This document shows positions 18,067 to 28,277 of a stretch of DNA of 64,000 nt, piece by piece (within the stretch, counting starts at the first letter, position 1; the number at the start of each line of letters is the position of its first letter). Position numbers and translations under genes: made by a program. Under the pieces are notes generated by a model. The model made no database searches. It saw only the letters and a list, made by a program, of their open reading frames with translations, and was not told the origin of the DNA. Source of the DNA: Alphaproteobacteria bacterium (GTDB lineage: Bacteria > Pseudomonadota > Alphaproteobacteria > Micropepsales > Micropepsaceae); assembly GCA_019247845.1 (NCBI GenBank), contig JAFBAL010000042.1, positions 62,001 through 126,000 of the forward strand, given 5' to 3'.

Positions 18067-19730
18067 GCGACGTCGCGCATCCCGCCGCGCCGGACCATCC
18101 GGCGACGCCCGGATCTGCCGTCCCGCCGGACTATCTGCACGACGGCCACACGCTGCGCTCGTGGCTCTTCACCACCGACCACAAGCGCATCGCGATCCTG
18201 TTCGCGCTGTCGATCACCCTTTTCTTCTTCATCGGCGCGATCGCGATCTCGGTCGTGCGGCTGGAGCTCGTGACGCCGGCAGGCGATCTGGTCTCGGACG
18301 ACACCTACAACAAGATGTTCACCCTCCACGGCATCGTGATGGTGTGGTTCTTCCTGATCCCGTCGATCCCCGCGACCTTCGGAAACTTCCTGCTGCCCTT
18401 GATGATCGGCGCGAAGGACCTGGCCTTTCCGCGGATCAACGTTCTGTCCTGGTATCTCTACGTCGCCGGCGCATTGCTGACGGTCGTCACCATAATCGCG
18501 GGCGGCGTCGACACGGGCTGGACGTTCTATGTCCCCTATTCGACGATGTTCTCCAACACCGCCGTGCTGACCGCGGCGATGGGCGTCTTCGTCAACGGCT
18601 TCTCGTCCGTGCTGACCGGCGTCAATTTCATCGCCACCACGCACGTCCTGCGCGCGCCGGGCATGACCTGGTTCCGTCTGCCGCTGTTCGTCTGGGCGAT
18701 GTACGCGACCAGCCTGGTGATGGTGCTGGCGACGCCGGTCCTGGCGATGACCTTGCTGCTGATCGTGGTGGAGCGCTGGTTCGACCTGCCGGTCTTCGAC
18801 GCCAGCCGCGGCGGCGATCCGCTGCTGTTCCAGCACCTGTTCTGGTTCTACAGCCATCCGGCGGTCTATATCATGGTGCTGCCGGCGATGGGCGTCGCCT
18901 CCGAGCTCATCGCCTGCTTCGCGCGGCGCCGGCTGTTCGGCTATTCCTTCATGGTCTATGCGCTGGTCGCGATCGCGGTCATAGGCTTCTTCGTCTGGGG
19001 ACACCACATGTTCGTGTCGGGGCAGTCGCCTTACGCGAACGTCGTGTTCTCGTTCCTGTCCTTCATGGTGGCGGTGCCGTCGGCGATCAAGGTGTTCAAC
19101 TGGACGGCCACGCTCTACCGCGGCAGCATCGGCTTCGACGCGCCGATGCTATATGCCTTCGGGTTCTTGGGGCTTTTCACCATCGGCGGGCTGACCGGCC
19201 TGTTCCTCGCGACCGTGCCGATCGACATCCACGTCACCGACACCTATTTCGTCGTCGCACATTTCCACTACATCATGGTCGGCGGCACGGTCTCCGCCTT
19301 CTTCGGCGCGCTGCATTTCTGGTGGCCGAAGATCACCGGCCGCCTATACCCCGAGACCCTGGCGCGCATCGCCGCCGTGCTGATGTTCTTCGGCTTCAAC
19401 CTGACGTTCTTCCCGCAATTCGTGATGGGCTATCTGGGCATGCCACGGCGCTATCACGTCTATCCGCCGGAGTTCCAGATCTATCACGTGCTGTCGACCA
19501 GCGGCGCGGCCCTGCTGGGCGTGGCCTATGTCATGCCGCTGTTCTACCTGATCTGGTCGTTCCGCTGGGGCGCGCGGGCAGGCGCCAATCCCTGGCGTGC
19601 CAAGGGCCTCGAATGGCAGGCGCCGTCGCCGCCGCCGCGCGACAACTTCCTCACGCCGCCGGTCGTGGGCGAGCCGTACGACTATCACCCGCCGGAAGGG
19701 CCAACGGCCGCGGAGGAGCAGGTCGCATGA
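18063..19730 (+). CDS. ctaD: caa3 cytochrome c oxidase subunit I (A2-type haem-copper oxidase)
   Basis: The protein is 555 aa with 12 or more transmembrane helices. The CuB/active-site segment is [16 protein letters not shown]; the usual HPE glutamate is absent and a Tyr-Ser pair precedes the His, the mark of A2-type oxidases. [11 protein letters not shown] gives the CuB histidines. The haem histidines are in [12 protein letters not shown]. It reduces oxygen to water and pumps protons. A2-type caa3 enzymes paired with alternative complex III are known from Rhodothermus, so the pairing here is functionally sensible. Confidence 0.93.
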   Translation: MSDVAHPAAPDHPATPGSAVPPDYLHDGHTLRSWLFTTDHKRIAILFALSITLFFFIGAIAISVVRLELVTPAGDLVSDDTYNKMFTLHGIVMVWFFLIPSIPATFGNFLLPLMIGAKDLAFPRINVLSWYLYVAGALLTVVTIIAGGVDTGWTFYVPYSTMFSNTAVLTAAMGVFVNGFSSVLTGVNFIATTHVLRAPGMTWFRLPLFVWAMYATSLVMVLATPVLAMTLLLIVVERWFDLPVFDASRGGDPLLFQHLFWFYSHPAVYIMVLPAMGVASELIACFARRRLFGYSFMVYALVAIAVIGFFVWGHHMFVSGQSPYANVVFSFLSFMVAVPSAIKVFNWTATLYRGSIGFDAPMLYAFGFLGLFTIGGLTGLFLATVPIDIHVTDTYFVVAHFHYIMVGGTVSAFFGALHFWWPKITGRLYPETLARIAAVLMFFGFNLTFFPQFVMGYLGMPRRYHVYPPEFQIYHVLSTSGAALLGVAYVMPLFYLIWSFRWGARAGANPWRAKGLEWQAPSPPPRDNFLTPPVVGEPYDYHPPEGPTAAEEQVA

Positions 19731-20362
19731 GCGGCGCCTTCCTCAAACCGCCCTTCGAAAACCTCGAGCGCCAGCACGTGGCGGTCTCGTTCGGCATGTG
19801 GATTTTCTTAGGGAGCGAGATTCTGCTGTTCGCGGGCCTCTTCGCCGGCTACGGCGTCTACCGCAATCTTTGTCCGGACGGCTTCCTCGCGGCGGGGCGC
19901 GAGACCGACATCGTCTACGGCACGATCAATACCGCGATCCTGATGACGAGCAGCCTGGCCATCGCGGTCGCGGGTCGTGCGGCGCGCGCGGGCTTCGGCA
20001 AGATGGCCTGGCGGCTCCTGATCGCGACCATCGTGCTCGGGCTCCTGTTCCTGGTGCTGAAAGGCTTCGAGTACCGCGAGGACATCGAAAAGCACCTCAT
20101 CCCGGGCGCGGGCTTCCCGCTGGCGCAAAAGGGCGCGCAGATCTTCTTCACGTATTATTGGGTGATGACGGGGGTGCACGCGATCCACGTCACATGCGGG
20201 CTGATCGCGGTGGGAAGGCTCGCCGTCGCCGGCCGGCGCAACCTCGCCTGGCTCGCGGGCAGCGCTTCGGAAGACGCGACCGCGCTCTACTGGCACCTGG
20301 TCGACGTGATCTGGATCGTGCTCTATCCGCTTCTCTATCTCACGGGGCGCGCCCATGGATGA
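19727..20362 (+). CDS. ctaE: Cytochrome c oxidase subunit III
   Basis: The protein is 211 aa, the five-helix short form found in caa3 oxidases. Typical segments are [21 protein letters not shown] near the start, KGFEYREDI in the middle, [17 protein letters not shown], and the final [20 protein letters not shown]. It overlaps subunit I by 4 bp and subunit IV by 8 bp. Confidence 0.92.
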   Translation: MSGAFLKPPFENLERQHVAVSFGMWIFLGSEILLFAGLFAGYGVYRNLCPDGFLAAGRETDIVYGTINTAILMTSSLAIAVAGRAARAGFGKMAWRLLIATIVLGLLFLVLKGFEYREDIEKHLIPGAGFPLAQKGAQIFFTYYWVMTGVHAIHVTCGLIAVGRLAVAGRRNLAWLAGSASEDATALYWHLVDVIWIVLYPLLYLTGRAHG

Positions 20363-20633
20363 GCGCCGCCGCGAGATCTGGATCCGCCCGCTGCTCACAT
20401 GGGCCGCGCTCTGCGTCCTGCTGGCCGCGACCTGCGCGCTCGCCTACGTGCCGATGGGACGCGCGAACCTCGCCGTCAGCCTCGCGATCGCAGCGGCGAA
20501 AGCGGGGCTGGTCGGCGTCGTCTTCATGCGCTTGTTCGAGAACAACCCGCTCAACCGGCTCGCGGCGGCAGCGGGGCCGATCTGGATCTTCGTGATGTTC
20601 CTTTTGCTGTTCTCGGACTATGCGACGCGATAG
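20355..20633 (+). CDS. ctaF: Cytochrome c oxidase subunit IV (prokaryotic, caa3 type)
   Basis: The protein is 92 aa with three transmembrane helices (LLTWAALCVLLAATCALAYV, AIAAAKAGLVGVVFMRLF and a C-terminal IWIFVMFLLLF). Size, topology and position at the end of the oxidase genes match caa3 subunit IV. Its stop (20631-20633) touches the stop of the convergent amidohydrolase, leaving no room for a terminator between them. Confidence 0.85.
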   Translation: MDERRREIWIRPLLTWAALCVLLAATCALAYVPMGRANLAVSLAIAAAKAGLVGVVFMRLFENNPLNRLAAAAGPIWIFVMFLLLFSDYATR

Positions 20634-22367
20634 CTATTTGCTCCAGCTCCAGGCCGAGGCCGAGGCGCGGCACCCGCCGCCCGGCGCACCGGTCCAGGCG
20701 CGGCCGTGCACGAACCGTCCCGTGGCCTCGCCCGTCGGCTTGCCGTCGCGATAGGCGAAGCCGCCGTTCACCAGCACGTCCTCGACGCCCACCGCGAGCT
20801 GGTGCGGCTTGGCATAGGTCGCGCGGTCGGCGATCGTCTTGGGATCGAACACGACGACGTCGGCGTAATAGCCCTGTTTGAGCAGCCCGCGGTCCTCGAG
20901 CGACAGGTTCTGCGCCGGAAGGCCCGTCAGCTTGCGCACCGCATCCTCGAGCGTCAGGTCGCGGTTCTCGCGCACATACTTTCCCAGCAGCCGCGCGAAA
21001 TTCCCGTAAGCGCGCGGATGGGAATTGGCGAGCAGGAACACGCCCTCGGGCGCCGGCGCGGCCTCGTCCGAGCCGAAGCTCATCCAGGGCAGCGCGACCT
21101 CCTTGCGGACATTGTCTTCGCTCATCAGGAAATAGCCGACGCCGACGCGGCTGCCGTCCTCGATCACCAGATCGATGGCCGTGTCTTCGGGGCTTTCGTG
21201 ACGCTCCTTCGCGACTTCGGCCAGGGTCTTGCCGGTCAAGGGCTTCAGCTTCGGGTTCTTGAACGCCAGAAGCAGCGTGCCTTGCGGCCCCGCGCCGGCA
21301 TAGAGGTTCTCCCAGCTCCCGGGATGCGCGTTCAGCATCTCGGCCTTCACCTTGGCGCGGATGGCGGGGTCCTTCAACCGCGCGATCCATTTCTCGAGCC
21401 CGCCATCCTGCACCCAGGACGGCATCGCCGCGTCGAGGCCGGTGGCGCCCGCGGTATAGGTGTACATGTCGGCGCTGATGCGCACGCCTCGCGCGCGCGC
21501 CGCGTCGATCATGGACACGATCCCGCCGAGCTTGGACCAGTTGTCGCGTCCGGCCTGCTTGAAGTGATAGATCTCGGCCGGCGCGCCGGAGGCTTGCGCG
21601 ATATCGATGGTTTCCTGCACCGCGTCCTTCAGCCGGTCGCCCTCGCTTCTGATATGGGCGATGTACATCCCGCCGCAGCGCGCCGACACCTTGGCGAGCG
21701 CGATCAGCTCGGGCGTCTTGGCATAGGTGTTGGGCGAATAGATCAGCGCGTCGGTCACGCCCAGGGCGCCGCCTTCCATCGCCTGTTGGACGAGGCCCTG
21801 CATCGCTTCGAGCTCCTCGGGCGTCGGCTGGACGTCCTTCTCGCCGATCAGATTGACGCGCACCGTGCCCGCGCCCACGAAGGAGGCGACGTTCGGGCCG
21901 ATGCCTTTCTTCCGGAGCATGTCGAGATAGTCGGACAATGTCGTCCAGGTGATCTTGTACTTGATGTCGCCTTGGCGGGATTCGTAGAGCGTCTTCATCT
22001 CGGGCGTCAGCGGGCCCATCGAATCCTCGCCCATGACCTCCAAGGTCACGCCCTGCGCCACGTCGGAAAGGCCGCGGCCGTCGGCGATCAGGCTCTCTTC
22101 CGGATGGGCCAGCATGTTGATGAAGCCGGGCGATACCGCCTTGCCGCGCGCGTCGATCTCGGCCTTGCCGCGGCCGGGAAGGTGAGGCCCGATAGCCGCA
22201 ATACGGTCGGCCCTCACCGCGACGTCGGCGGCATAGGGCTTGCCGCCCGTGCCGTCATAGACCGTGCCGCCGCGGATGACGACGTCGTAGGCCGGAGCGG
22301 CGCGGCCGATGCCGCAAAGCGCCGGCACCGCCGCCGCAGCCAGCATGACGGAGATGATGCGATGCAT
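20634..22367 (-). CDS. Amidohydrolase, N-acyl-D-amino-acid deacylase family, exported
   Basis: The protein is 577 aa. A signal peptide (MHRIISVMLAAAAVPALCG...) is followed by the amidohydrolase beta-sandwich start (DVVIRGGTVYDGTGGKPY) and ARGKAVSPGFINMLAHPEES. The usual HxH metal motif after PGF is altered to N-M-L-A-H, so the first histidine is missing. QGVTLEVMGEDSMGPL follows, then metal histidine candidates in EIYHFKQAG and YIAHIRSEGD, and a C-terminal IADRATYAKPHQLAVGVEDVLVNG. The altered HxH is shared by a known subgroup, so it is not proof of inactivity. The substrate is unknown. I chose the ATG at 22367 because the signal peptide begins there. Confidence 0.82.
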   Translation of the reverse strand: MHRIISVMLAAAAVPALCGIGRAAPAYDVVIRGGTVYDGTGGKPYAADVAVRADRIAAIGPHLPGRGKAEIDARGKAVSPGFINMLAHPEESLIADGRGLSDVAQGVTLEVMGEDSMGPLTPEMKTLYESRQGDIKYKITWTTLSDYLDMLRKKGIGPNVASFVGAGTVRVNLIGEKDVQPTPEELEAMQGLVQQAMEGGALGVTDALIYSPNTYAKTPELIALAKVSARCGGMYIAHIRSEGDRLKDAVQETIDIAQASGAPAEIYHFKQAGRDNWSKLGGIVSMIDAARARGVRISADMYTYTAGATGLDAAMPSWVQDGGLEKWIARLKDPAIRAKVKAEMLNAHPGSWENLYAGAGPQGTLLLAFKNPKLKPLTGKTLAEVAKERHESPEDTAIDLVIEDGSRVGVGYFLMSEDNVRKEVALPWMSFGSDEAAPAPEGVFLLANSHPRAYGNFARLLGKYVRENRDLTLEDAVRKLTGLPAQNLSLEDRGLLKQGYYADVVVFDPKTIADRATYAKPHQLAVGVEDVLVNGGFAYRDGKPTGEATGRFVHGRAWTGAPGGGCRASASAWSWSK

Positions 22368-22392
22368 GACGTTCCCCCCTTGTTGAGCGATA

Positions 22393-24279
22393 TTAGCGCG
22401 AAGTCTGCTTTTCCGCCGCCTTCGTGAGTTCCTCGACATAGCGGCCATAGCGCGGATTGTCGGGCGCGAGCTCGGCGGCGCGTTTGGCATGCGCGAGCGC
22501 GTCCTGCCTCTTGCCGCCGCGGCGCAGCGCGCTGGCCAGGCTCAGATGCGCGGCCGCGTCGTCCGGCGCGAGCTTTACCAGGGCGCGCGCCGTCGCCTGC
22601 GCGGCTTCGAAGGCCTCGCTCTCCAGATGGATGTCGGTCATCTTCCGCAAGAGCGCCGCGTCGCCGGGATTGAGGGCCAGCGCCTTTTCGAAGAATTCGA
22701 CGGCCCGCTTGGGCCGGCCGCGCTTGACGAGAAGATGGCCCATCCTGGCCTGCATGTCGGCGTTGTGAGGATGGACACGGATCGCCGTGCGGCAGACGCG
22801 CTGCGCACCGGCGATATCGCCTTGCGCTTCCAGGGTCATGATCGCGAAGGACAGAAGATCCAGATTGTCGCTGAGCCGCTCCTCGACATGCACCACGAGG
22901 CGCCGGAAGTCCGCCGCGGAACCGTCCGGCGCCGAAAGCCTGCGTATCAGCGACAGGACCAGCGCCGGATTGGCGAGCGCGGCCACGGCGCCGGCGCGGA
23001 CCGCTTCGGCGTCCTCGGCGCGGCCGGCCGCGTCATAGACCTTGGCGCAGCGAAACAAGGTGTGGCAGCCGCGCTCGCCGGCGGCCGCCGCCTGGGCGCG
23101 CGCCTGTTCGGCATGGGCGAGAGCCGCGTCCGTCTCGCCCAGATGCAGGTGCATCTCGGCCAGCTGCAGCACGAAGCGCGGCGCGATGCCTTTCTCTTCC
23201 CTGTCGAGCGTGGCGAAGATCGCCTTGGCCTCGTCGAAACGGCCGTGGTTGACCAGGTTGGCGAAGCTCAACCAGCGGTCCATCGCCTTGGCGTCGGGCA
23301 AGCCTTCGCCGCGCCCGACATAGCGCTCGACCATGCGTCCGACGACGCGGCCCACGAACTCGCTGTCGACATGGGTGAGGTCGTTCGCCCATACGTGGCT
23401 CTGCTTGGTCAGCATCACGCTTTCATAGGACGGGAAATAGTCCACGTCCGGATATTCCTCGGCGATCTGGCCCGCGACCGCGCGCAGCACGCTCTTGGAA
23501 TAGGTGTTGGCGGTGATGACGTCGTCGGCGGTGAAGGTGCGTGCCAGGGGCACGGGAGAGGTCGTGATCAGCAGGTTGCGCGGACCGTCGGCGAGCAGAA
23601 GATCGACCGCGCGCCGCGTATAGTCCAGCGCCTCGGCGAAAGTGAGCCGCTGGAAGACGAAGCGTCCGCCGCGGTTGTGCTTGCGCATATACGAGCCGAA
23701 CTCGACATACTGTCCCGTCGCGCGGTCGCGCCAGCATTCGACGAGGCCGAGGGTTACGATCACCGTCTCGCTGGTGAACGCGTTCTCGAACAGGCGATAG
23801 AGCGAGCGGCGCTGCTCGATCGCGCGCGCCTTGGGAACTCCGAACTGGTTGGTCAGCCGGTGCTGCATGTCGACGAAATTGCCGTCGTCGAGCTCGAGCA
23901 GCAGCGGCTCGACGTCCTCGTCGCGCACGACGCGATCGCGGTCGCGGATGGCCTTGGTCCAGGCGAGCTCCTGCCAGATCGAAGGCGGCGTGTACTTGTT
24001 CAGGATCTCGTCGCCGCTCGCGCCCTTCGCGCCCGCGTTCTCGTCGAGGAAGCGGCGCACCGGCACGTCGAAGCCCAGCCCCGCCAGATTGTGCTCGACG
24101 TTGCGCGCGAAGCAGCTTCCGATCGTGAACACGCGCGAGCCGGCCGCGAGCGTGAAGCCGGGTTGGAACTCGGGCCAGCATTCGGGCTCGAGCCGGTTGG
24201 GCCCGCCGCGCTCGGGCCAGCGCGCGGCGCGGTTCTTCGTGCTTCTCTCTATCGCGTCTTCGAGCTCGACCTCGGCCAT
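22393..24279 (-). CDS. GSCFA-domain protein with C-terminal TPR array
   Basis: The protein is 628 aa. The GSCFA motif itself is at residues 54-58 (FTIGSCFARNVE), followed by the rest of this SGNH-like domain to about residue 330 (TLGLVECWRD, LLITTSPVPL, VDYFPSYE). From ~345 to the end there are helical TPR-like repeats, clearest at HPHNADMQARMGHLLVKRG and NPGDAALLRKMTDIHLE. GSCFA proteins are thought to act as esterases or acetyltransferases on glycans; the activity is poorly known. The start at 24279 is set by the GSCFA N-terminus. It is divergent from the TPR-glycosyltransferase at 24361. Confidence 0.82.
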   Translation of the reverse strand: MAEVELEDAIERSTKNRAARWPERGGPNRLEPECWPEFQPGFTLAAGSRVFTIGSCFARNVEHNLAGLGFDVPVRRFLDENAGAKGASGDEILNKYTPPSIWQELAWTKAIRDRDRVVRDEDVEPLLLELDDGNFVDMQHRLTNQFGVPKARAIEQRRSLYRLFENAFTSETVIVTLGLVECWRDRATGQYVEFGSYMRKHNRGGRFVFQRLTFAEALDYTRRAVDLLLADGPRNLLITTSPVPLARTFTADDVITANTYSKSVLRAVAGQIAEEYPDVDYFPSYESVMLTKQSHVWANDLTHVDSEFVGRVVGRMVERYVGRGEGLPDAKAMDRWLSFANLVNHGRFDEAKAIFATLDREEKGIAPRFVLQLAEMHLHLGETDAALAHAEQARAQAAAAGERGCHTLFRCAKVYDAAGRAEDAEAVRAGAVAALANPALVLSLIRRLSAPDGSAADFRRLVVHVEERLSDNLDLLSFAIMTLEAQGDIAGAQRVCRTAIRVHPHNADMQARMGHLLVKRGRPKRAVEFFEKALALNPGDAALLRKMTDIHLESEAFEAAQATARALVKLAPDDAAAHLSLASALRRGGKRQDALAHAKRAAELAPDNPRYGRYVEELTKAAEKQTSR

Positions 24280-24360
24280 GGTTCGAGTTTCAAGGAAACT
24301 TTGTTGATCGTCCAGGGTGCGCGCGATACCTTTGGATACCGCGCGATCCAGGGAGCCCGC

Positions 24361-27300
24361 TTGTCCACTGCAACCAATGGCGATGCCTTCGCAGAGGCGA
24401 ACGCGCTGTGGAAGCAGGGTCGCTTCGGCGAGGCGGAGGCGGCCTATCGCGAGGTCCTGAAGGACAGGCCCAATGCCGCCTGGGCGCTCTACCGGCTGGG
24501 CGAAATCCATCAGCGGCGCGGCGACGAAAGCGCGGCGCAGGAGTTCTTCGCGCGCGCCGCGGCGATCAATCCCGCGCTCGGCGAGATGAGCGCGAGCACC
24601 GCGTTCTGGAAACGGTTCAAGGCGGCCAACGAACTCCTGGAGCAGAAGAACCTCGCGGGCGCCGAGCCCGTCTTCCGCGATCTCCTGGCGCAGGACGGCG
24701 GTTGCGCACCGGTGCTGGCAAAGCTCGGCCGCATCGCGGGTGAGCTCGGCAAGGTGGAAGAGGGGCTCGACTTCTACGAGCGCGCCATCGCCTCCGACGA
24801 CAACTACATGTGGGGACACATCGGCAAGGCCGAGCTTCTCGCCGCCATGGGCGACGGCGACGGTGCGGCCGCGATCCTGGAAAGCGTGATCGAGCGCGAT
24901 CCGTCGATCGGCGTCGTGAAGGACAGGCTCGCGGCGCTGCGCAAGAAGCAGCGGCTCGACCTGGAAGGGGCGGACGGCGTGCGCATCCGCCACTGGCCCG
25001 CGACGGCGCGGCAACGCCCGGCGGACGGACGTCCGCGCCTGGCCGTGGTGTCATGGTGCCTGGCGCACAATCCCGTCGGCCGCGCGATGATCCTGGCCGA
25101 GGTGGCAGGCCCGCATGCCGAGGTCGAGCTGGTCGGGCCGATCTTCCCGGCCTATGGCGAGGACCTGTGGCCGCCGTTGCGCGACGGCGCGCGCGAGGTG
25201 GAGACCTATGGCTTCCTCGCGCCCACCTTCAATGCCTTCATGGAAGGCGCGATCCGGCTGGTCGCGGAACGGCCCTGCGAGATCGCCTGGGTATCCAAGC
25301 CGCGGCTGCCGGGCCTTCTGATCGGCTTTCTCTACAAGCTGATCCATGGCGCAAGCCTGATCCTGGACATCGACGACGACGAGCTCGCTTTCGTGCGCGC
25401 CGACCAAAAGCTCGATCTGGACGAATTCCTGAAAGACCGCCTGCCGTCGGATTGGCGCGAGCCTTATGCCAAGCGCTGGACCCAGCTTGCCGCCTCGATG
25501 ATCGGCTTTGCCGACGCGGTGACGGCGTGCAACCCCGTTCTGCAGCGCCGATACGGCGGCACGCTCGTCCGCCACGCCCGCGAAGCGCGGCCGTTCGACG
25601 AGGCGCGGCTGAAGCGCGAGTCCGTGCGCGCCGAGTTCGGGTTCACCGCGTCCGACAAGGTCGTGCTGTTCCTTGGGACCCCGCGCCGCCACAAGGGCGT
25701 GCTCGACGTCGCGCGCGCCCTGCGCGAGGTGGGCGATCCGAACGCGGTCTTCTGCATCGTCGGCACGGTGCTGGACCGGGAACTGCGCAAGGAGCTGGAA
25801 GGCTTTTCCGGCGTGCGCATCGCGCTCCATCCCGATCAGCCCTATTCGCGGCTCGCCGAAATGAACGCGATGGCGGACGTGGTGTGCCTTCTGCAGGATC
25901 CGCTCGATCCGATCGTGCAGTCGCAGACGCCCGCCAAGCTCACCGACGCCATCGCCTCGGGCACGCGCATCCTCAGCACGCCGGTGCCGCCGGTGCTCGA
26001 CCTGATGGAAGGCGGCCGCATCGTCGCGGTGTCGGAGGGCAACCTGGTCGCGGCGCTTGCCGCGGCGCTGTCCGGTGCGGGCGCCGGCGCCGAAGACGCC
26101 GAGGCCCGGCGCGCATTCTTCCGCGCCGAGCTGTCGGTCGAGGTCAATGCCGCGCGCGCGGGCGAAGCGATCGCCGCGGCTCGGGCGAAGAACGCACCCG
26201 TGCCTGCGGACGTCCGCCGCCTGTTCGCGCATATCGATGCCGCCATGCCGGGATCTCTGCCGGAAGGCCTGCGCGCCGCGACCAAGGGTGCGTTCCGCAT
26301 GGGTGCGCGCGTGGGCGCGCTGCGCGACATCCGCAAGGGCGTGAACCTGGTCTTCTTCTGGAAGCAGAACGATTCGGGCATCTATGGGCGCCGCCAGGAC
26401 ATGCTGCTTCGGCGATTTGCCGCGATGCCCCGTATCGAAAGGATCCTGCACATCGACGCGCCGATCTCGGCCGATGCGCTGAACGCGCTGCCGGGACAGG
26501 GCCGCCTCGTCGCCGCCAACACGCTGAACCGCTTCCTCGAGGTTTGCGACGACGAGCGCGTCGCGCGGCGAAGCTTCGTCTATCGCGGCAAGGAGGCGCA
26601 GCTTCTGGGCCGCGAGCTGCCGGCGATCGAGGAGTTCCCCAACTGGGTCGAGACCTGGCTCGCCCAGCTCGGCATGACCGACAACGTGCTCGCCTGGGTG
26701 TGCCCGGTCGTGCGGCATTTCCCCGAGGTGCAAAAGCGGCTGGGCTTCTCGTTCGTCGCCTCCGACGTGATCGACGACCAGAGGCAATGGCCGATGCAGC
26801 CCGCCTGGCGGCTGCAGCTCGAGAAGAACTACCGCGACACCTTCGCCGTCACCGATGCCGCTTTCGCCAATTGCGCCTCGGTCGGAGCGTGGCTCGGAAA
26901 CGAAGGCCTGGACCCGGTCGTCGTTCCCAACGGCATGGACGCGCCCGAAGGCGTGGAGGATTGGCCGGTGCCTGCGGCGCTGGCGCATCTGAAGCGTCCC
27001 ATCATCGGCTATTGCGGCAATCTCTCGCACCGCATCGACTGGGACCTGATCGAGCATGTCGCGCGCGCGCAGCCCGACTGGTCCGTCGTGCTGATCGGCG
27101 AGCCCGGCAGGGACGAGCGCTATCGAAGCGTGGCCGGCCTTTCGAACGTCCATGCGCTGGGCGTGCTGCCCTACGAGACCGCGCAGCGCCATATCGCGGC
27201 CTTCGACGCCGCCATCATCCCGCATCTCGACACGCAGCTTTCGGCGCACATGAACCCGCTCAAGCTCTACGTCTATCGCAGCCTCGGCGTGCCGGTGGTG

Positions 27301-27531
27301 TCGGCGGCCATCGCCAATCTCGACGATCTCGCCGGCGAGATCCGCGTCGCCGACACGCCCGCGCTGTTCGTGGCCCGGCTGGAAGAGGCCGTCGCCGAGC
27401 GCCGCGCGCGCGGCCGCGTCTTCCCGTCCGAGGCGGCGATGCGCAGCCTGTCCTGGGCGAGCCGCGCCGACGCGATCTGGACGCGGCTCGAAGAGGTGTT
27501 CGACCGCAGCCGCGCGAAGGAAGCCGCATGA
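24361..27531 (+). CDS. TPR protein fused to two tandem GT-B (GT4-like) glycosyltransferase domains
   Basis: The protein is 1056 aa. Residues ~1-190 are TPR repeats (AEANALWKQGRFGEAEAAYREVL, then AAWALYRLGEIHQRRGDESA). A first GT-B unit covers ~225-600, with the donor-domain start VVLFLGTPRRHKGVLDVARAL. A second covers ~655-1040, with IIGYCGNLSHRIDWDLIEHV, VLIGEPG and the C-terminal NPLKLYVYRSLGVPVVSA. Two sugars, or one sugar by a duplicated enzyme, could be added to one acceptor. The start is the TTG at 24361, preceded by AGGGAG at a good distance; no ATG is available nearby. It overlaps the next methyltransferase by 4 bp. Confidence 0.85.
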   Translation: MSTATNGDAFAEANALWKQGRFGEAEAAYREVLKDRPNAAWALYRLGEIHQRRGDESAAQEFFARAAAINPALGEMSASTAFWKRFKAANELLEQKNLAGAEPVFRDLLAQDGGCAPVLAKLGRIAGELGKVEEGLDFYERAIASDDNYMWGHIGKAELLAAMGDGDGAAAILESVIERDPSIGVVKDRLAALRKKQRLDLEGADGVRIRHWPATARQRPADGRPRLAVVSWCLAHNPVGRAMILAEVAGPHAEVELVGPIFPAYGEDLWPPLRDGAREVETYGFLAPTFNAFMEGAIRLVAERPCEIAWVSKPRLPGLLIGFLYKLIHGASLILDIDDDELAFVRADQKLDLDEFLKDRLPSDWREPYAKRWTQLAASMIGFADAVTACNPVLQRRYGGTLVRHAREARPFDEARLKRESVRAEFGFTASDKVVLFLGTPRRHKGVLDVARALREVGDPNAVFCIVGTVLDRELRKELEGFSGVRIALHPDQPYSRLAEMNAMADVVCLLQDPLDPIVQSQTPAKLTDAIASGTRILSTPVPPVLDLMEGGRIVAVSEGNLVAALAAALSGAGAGAEDAEARRAFFRAELSVEVNAARAGEAIAAARAKNAPVPADVRRLFAHIDAAMPGSLPEGLRAATKGAFRMGARVGALRDIRKGVNLVFFWKQNDSGIYGRRQDMLLRRFAAMPRIERILHIDAPISADALNALPGQGRLVAANTLNRFLEVCDDERVARRSFVYRGKEAQLLGRELPAIEEFPNWVETWLAQLGMTDNVLAWVCPVVRHFPEVQKRLGFSFVASDVIDDQRQWPMQPAWRLQLEKNYRDTFAVTDAAFANCASVGAWLGNEGLDPVVVPNGMDAPEGVEDWPVPAALAHLKRPIIGYCGNLSHRIDWDLIEHVARAQPDWSVVLIGEPGRDERYRSVAGLSNVHALGVLPYETAQRHIAAFDAAIIPHLDTQLSAHMNPLKLYVYRSLGVPVVSAAIANLDDLAGEIRVADTPALFVARLEEAVAERRARGRVFPSEAAMRSLSWASRADAIWTRLEEVFDRSRAKEAA

Positions 27532-28277
27532 CCGAGACGCTGTCCTATCACGGGCTGTGCAGCATCTGCGGCGCCAAGGGCGAGTTCGCGCGCGGCGACG
27601 TCCGCTCGACGCGGGAGACCTTCGCCTGTACCGGCTGCCGCGCCAATCTGCGCTATCGCGACCAGGCCGCGCTCGTGCTCGACGAGTTCGCGCGCGGACG
27701 CTCGGTCTCGCTCGCCAATCTCGTCGCCTCCGGGCGGATGGCCGATGTCGACATCTTCGAGGCGGCCCTGAAGGGCCCGTTCGTGAACGCCTTCAAGGCG
27801 CTGCCGCGCTATGTCCGTTCCTACTACTGGCCGGACCGCGCGCTGGGCGAGGTCGACAAGAGCGGCGCGCGCAACGAAGACATCACGCGTTTGACCTTCG
27901 CGGACGGCAGCTTCGACCTCGTCATCACCAGCGACGTGCTGGAACACGTCTACGACTACAGGGGCGCGTTCGCCGAGATTCTGCGCGTGCTCAAGCCGGG
28001 CGGCGTGCATATCTTCTCGATCCCCACCGATTGGCCGCTGCCCGACAAGTCCGAGCCGCGCGTCGCCGTCGAGGACGGAGTCGAGCGCCACCTCAAGGAG
28101 CCGCGCTATCACACCAGCGGCGACGGCACGCCCTGCATCGTCTACACCGATTTCGGCGCCGATCTGGTCGATACGATCGACGCCGAAGGCCGTTCCAGGA
28201 CACAGGTGATCCGGCGCCACGGCATGCTCGACCGCTGTTACGTCGCCGCAACCTTCCTCACACGCAAGCTCGCCTGA
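27528..28277 (+). CDS. Zinc-ribbon SAM-dependent methyltransferase
   Basis: The protein is 249 aa. A zinc ribbon is formed by Cys11, Cys14, Cys34 and Cys37 (CSIC...CTGC). A class I methyltransferase core follows, with FDLVITSDVLEHVYDY and LRVLKPGGVHIFSIP. The glycine-rich motif I is degenerate: the expected place (DIFEAALKGPFVNAF) has no GxGxG, so cofactor binding should be confirmed. It is translationally coupled to the glycosyltransferase before it and to the methyltransferase-sulfotransferase after it (stop and start share one base). The target is unknown, probably a sugar in a glycan. Confidence 0.8.
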   Translation: MTETLSYHGLCSICGAKGEFARGDVRSTRETFACTGCRANLRYRDQAALVLDEFARGRSVSLANLVASGRMADVDIFEAALKGPFVNAFKALPRYVRSYYWPDRALGEVDKSGARNEDITRLTFADGSFDLVITSDVLEHVYDYRGAFAEILRVLKPGGVHIFSIPTDWPLPDKSEPRVAVEDGVERHLKEPRYHTSGDGTPCIVYTDFGADLVDTIDAEGRSRTQVIRRHGMLDRCYVAATFLTRKLA

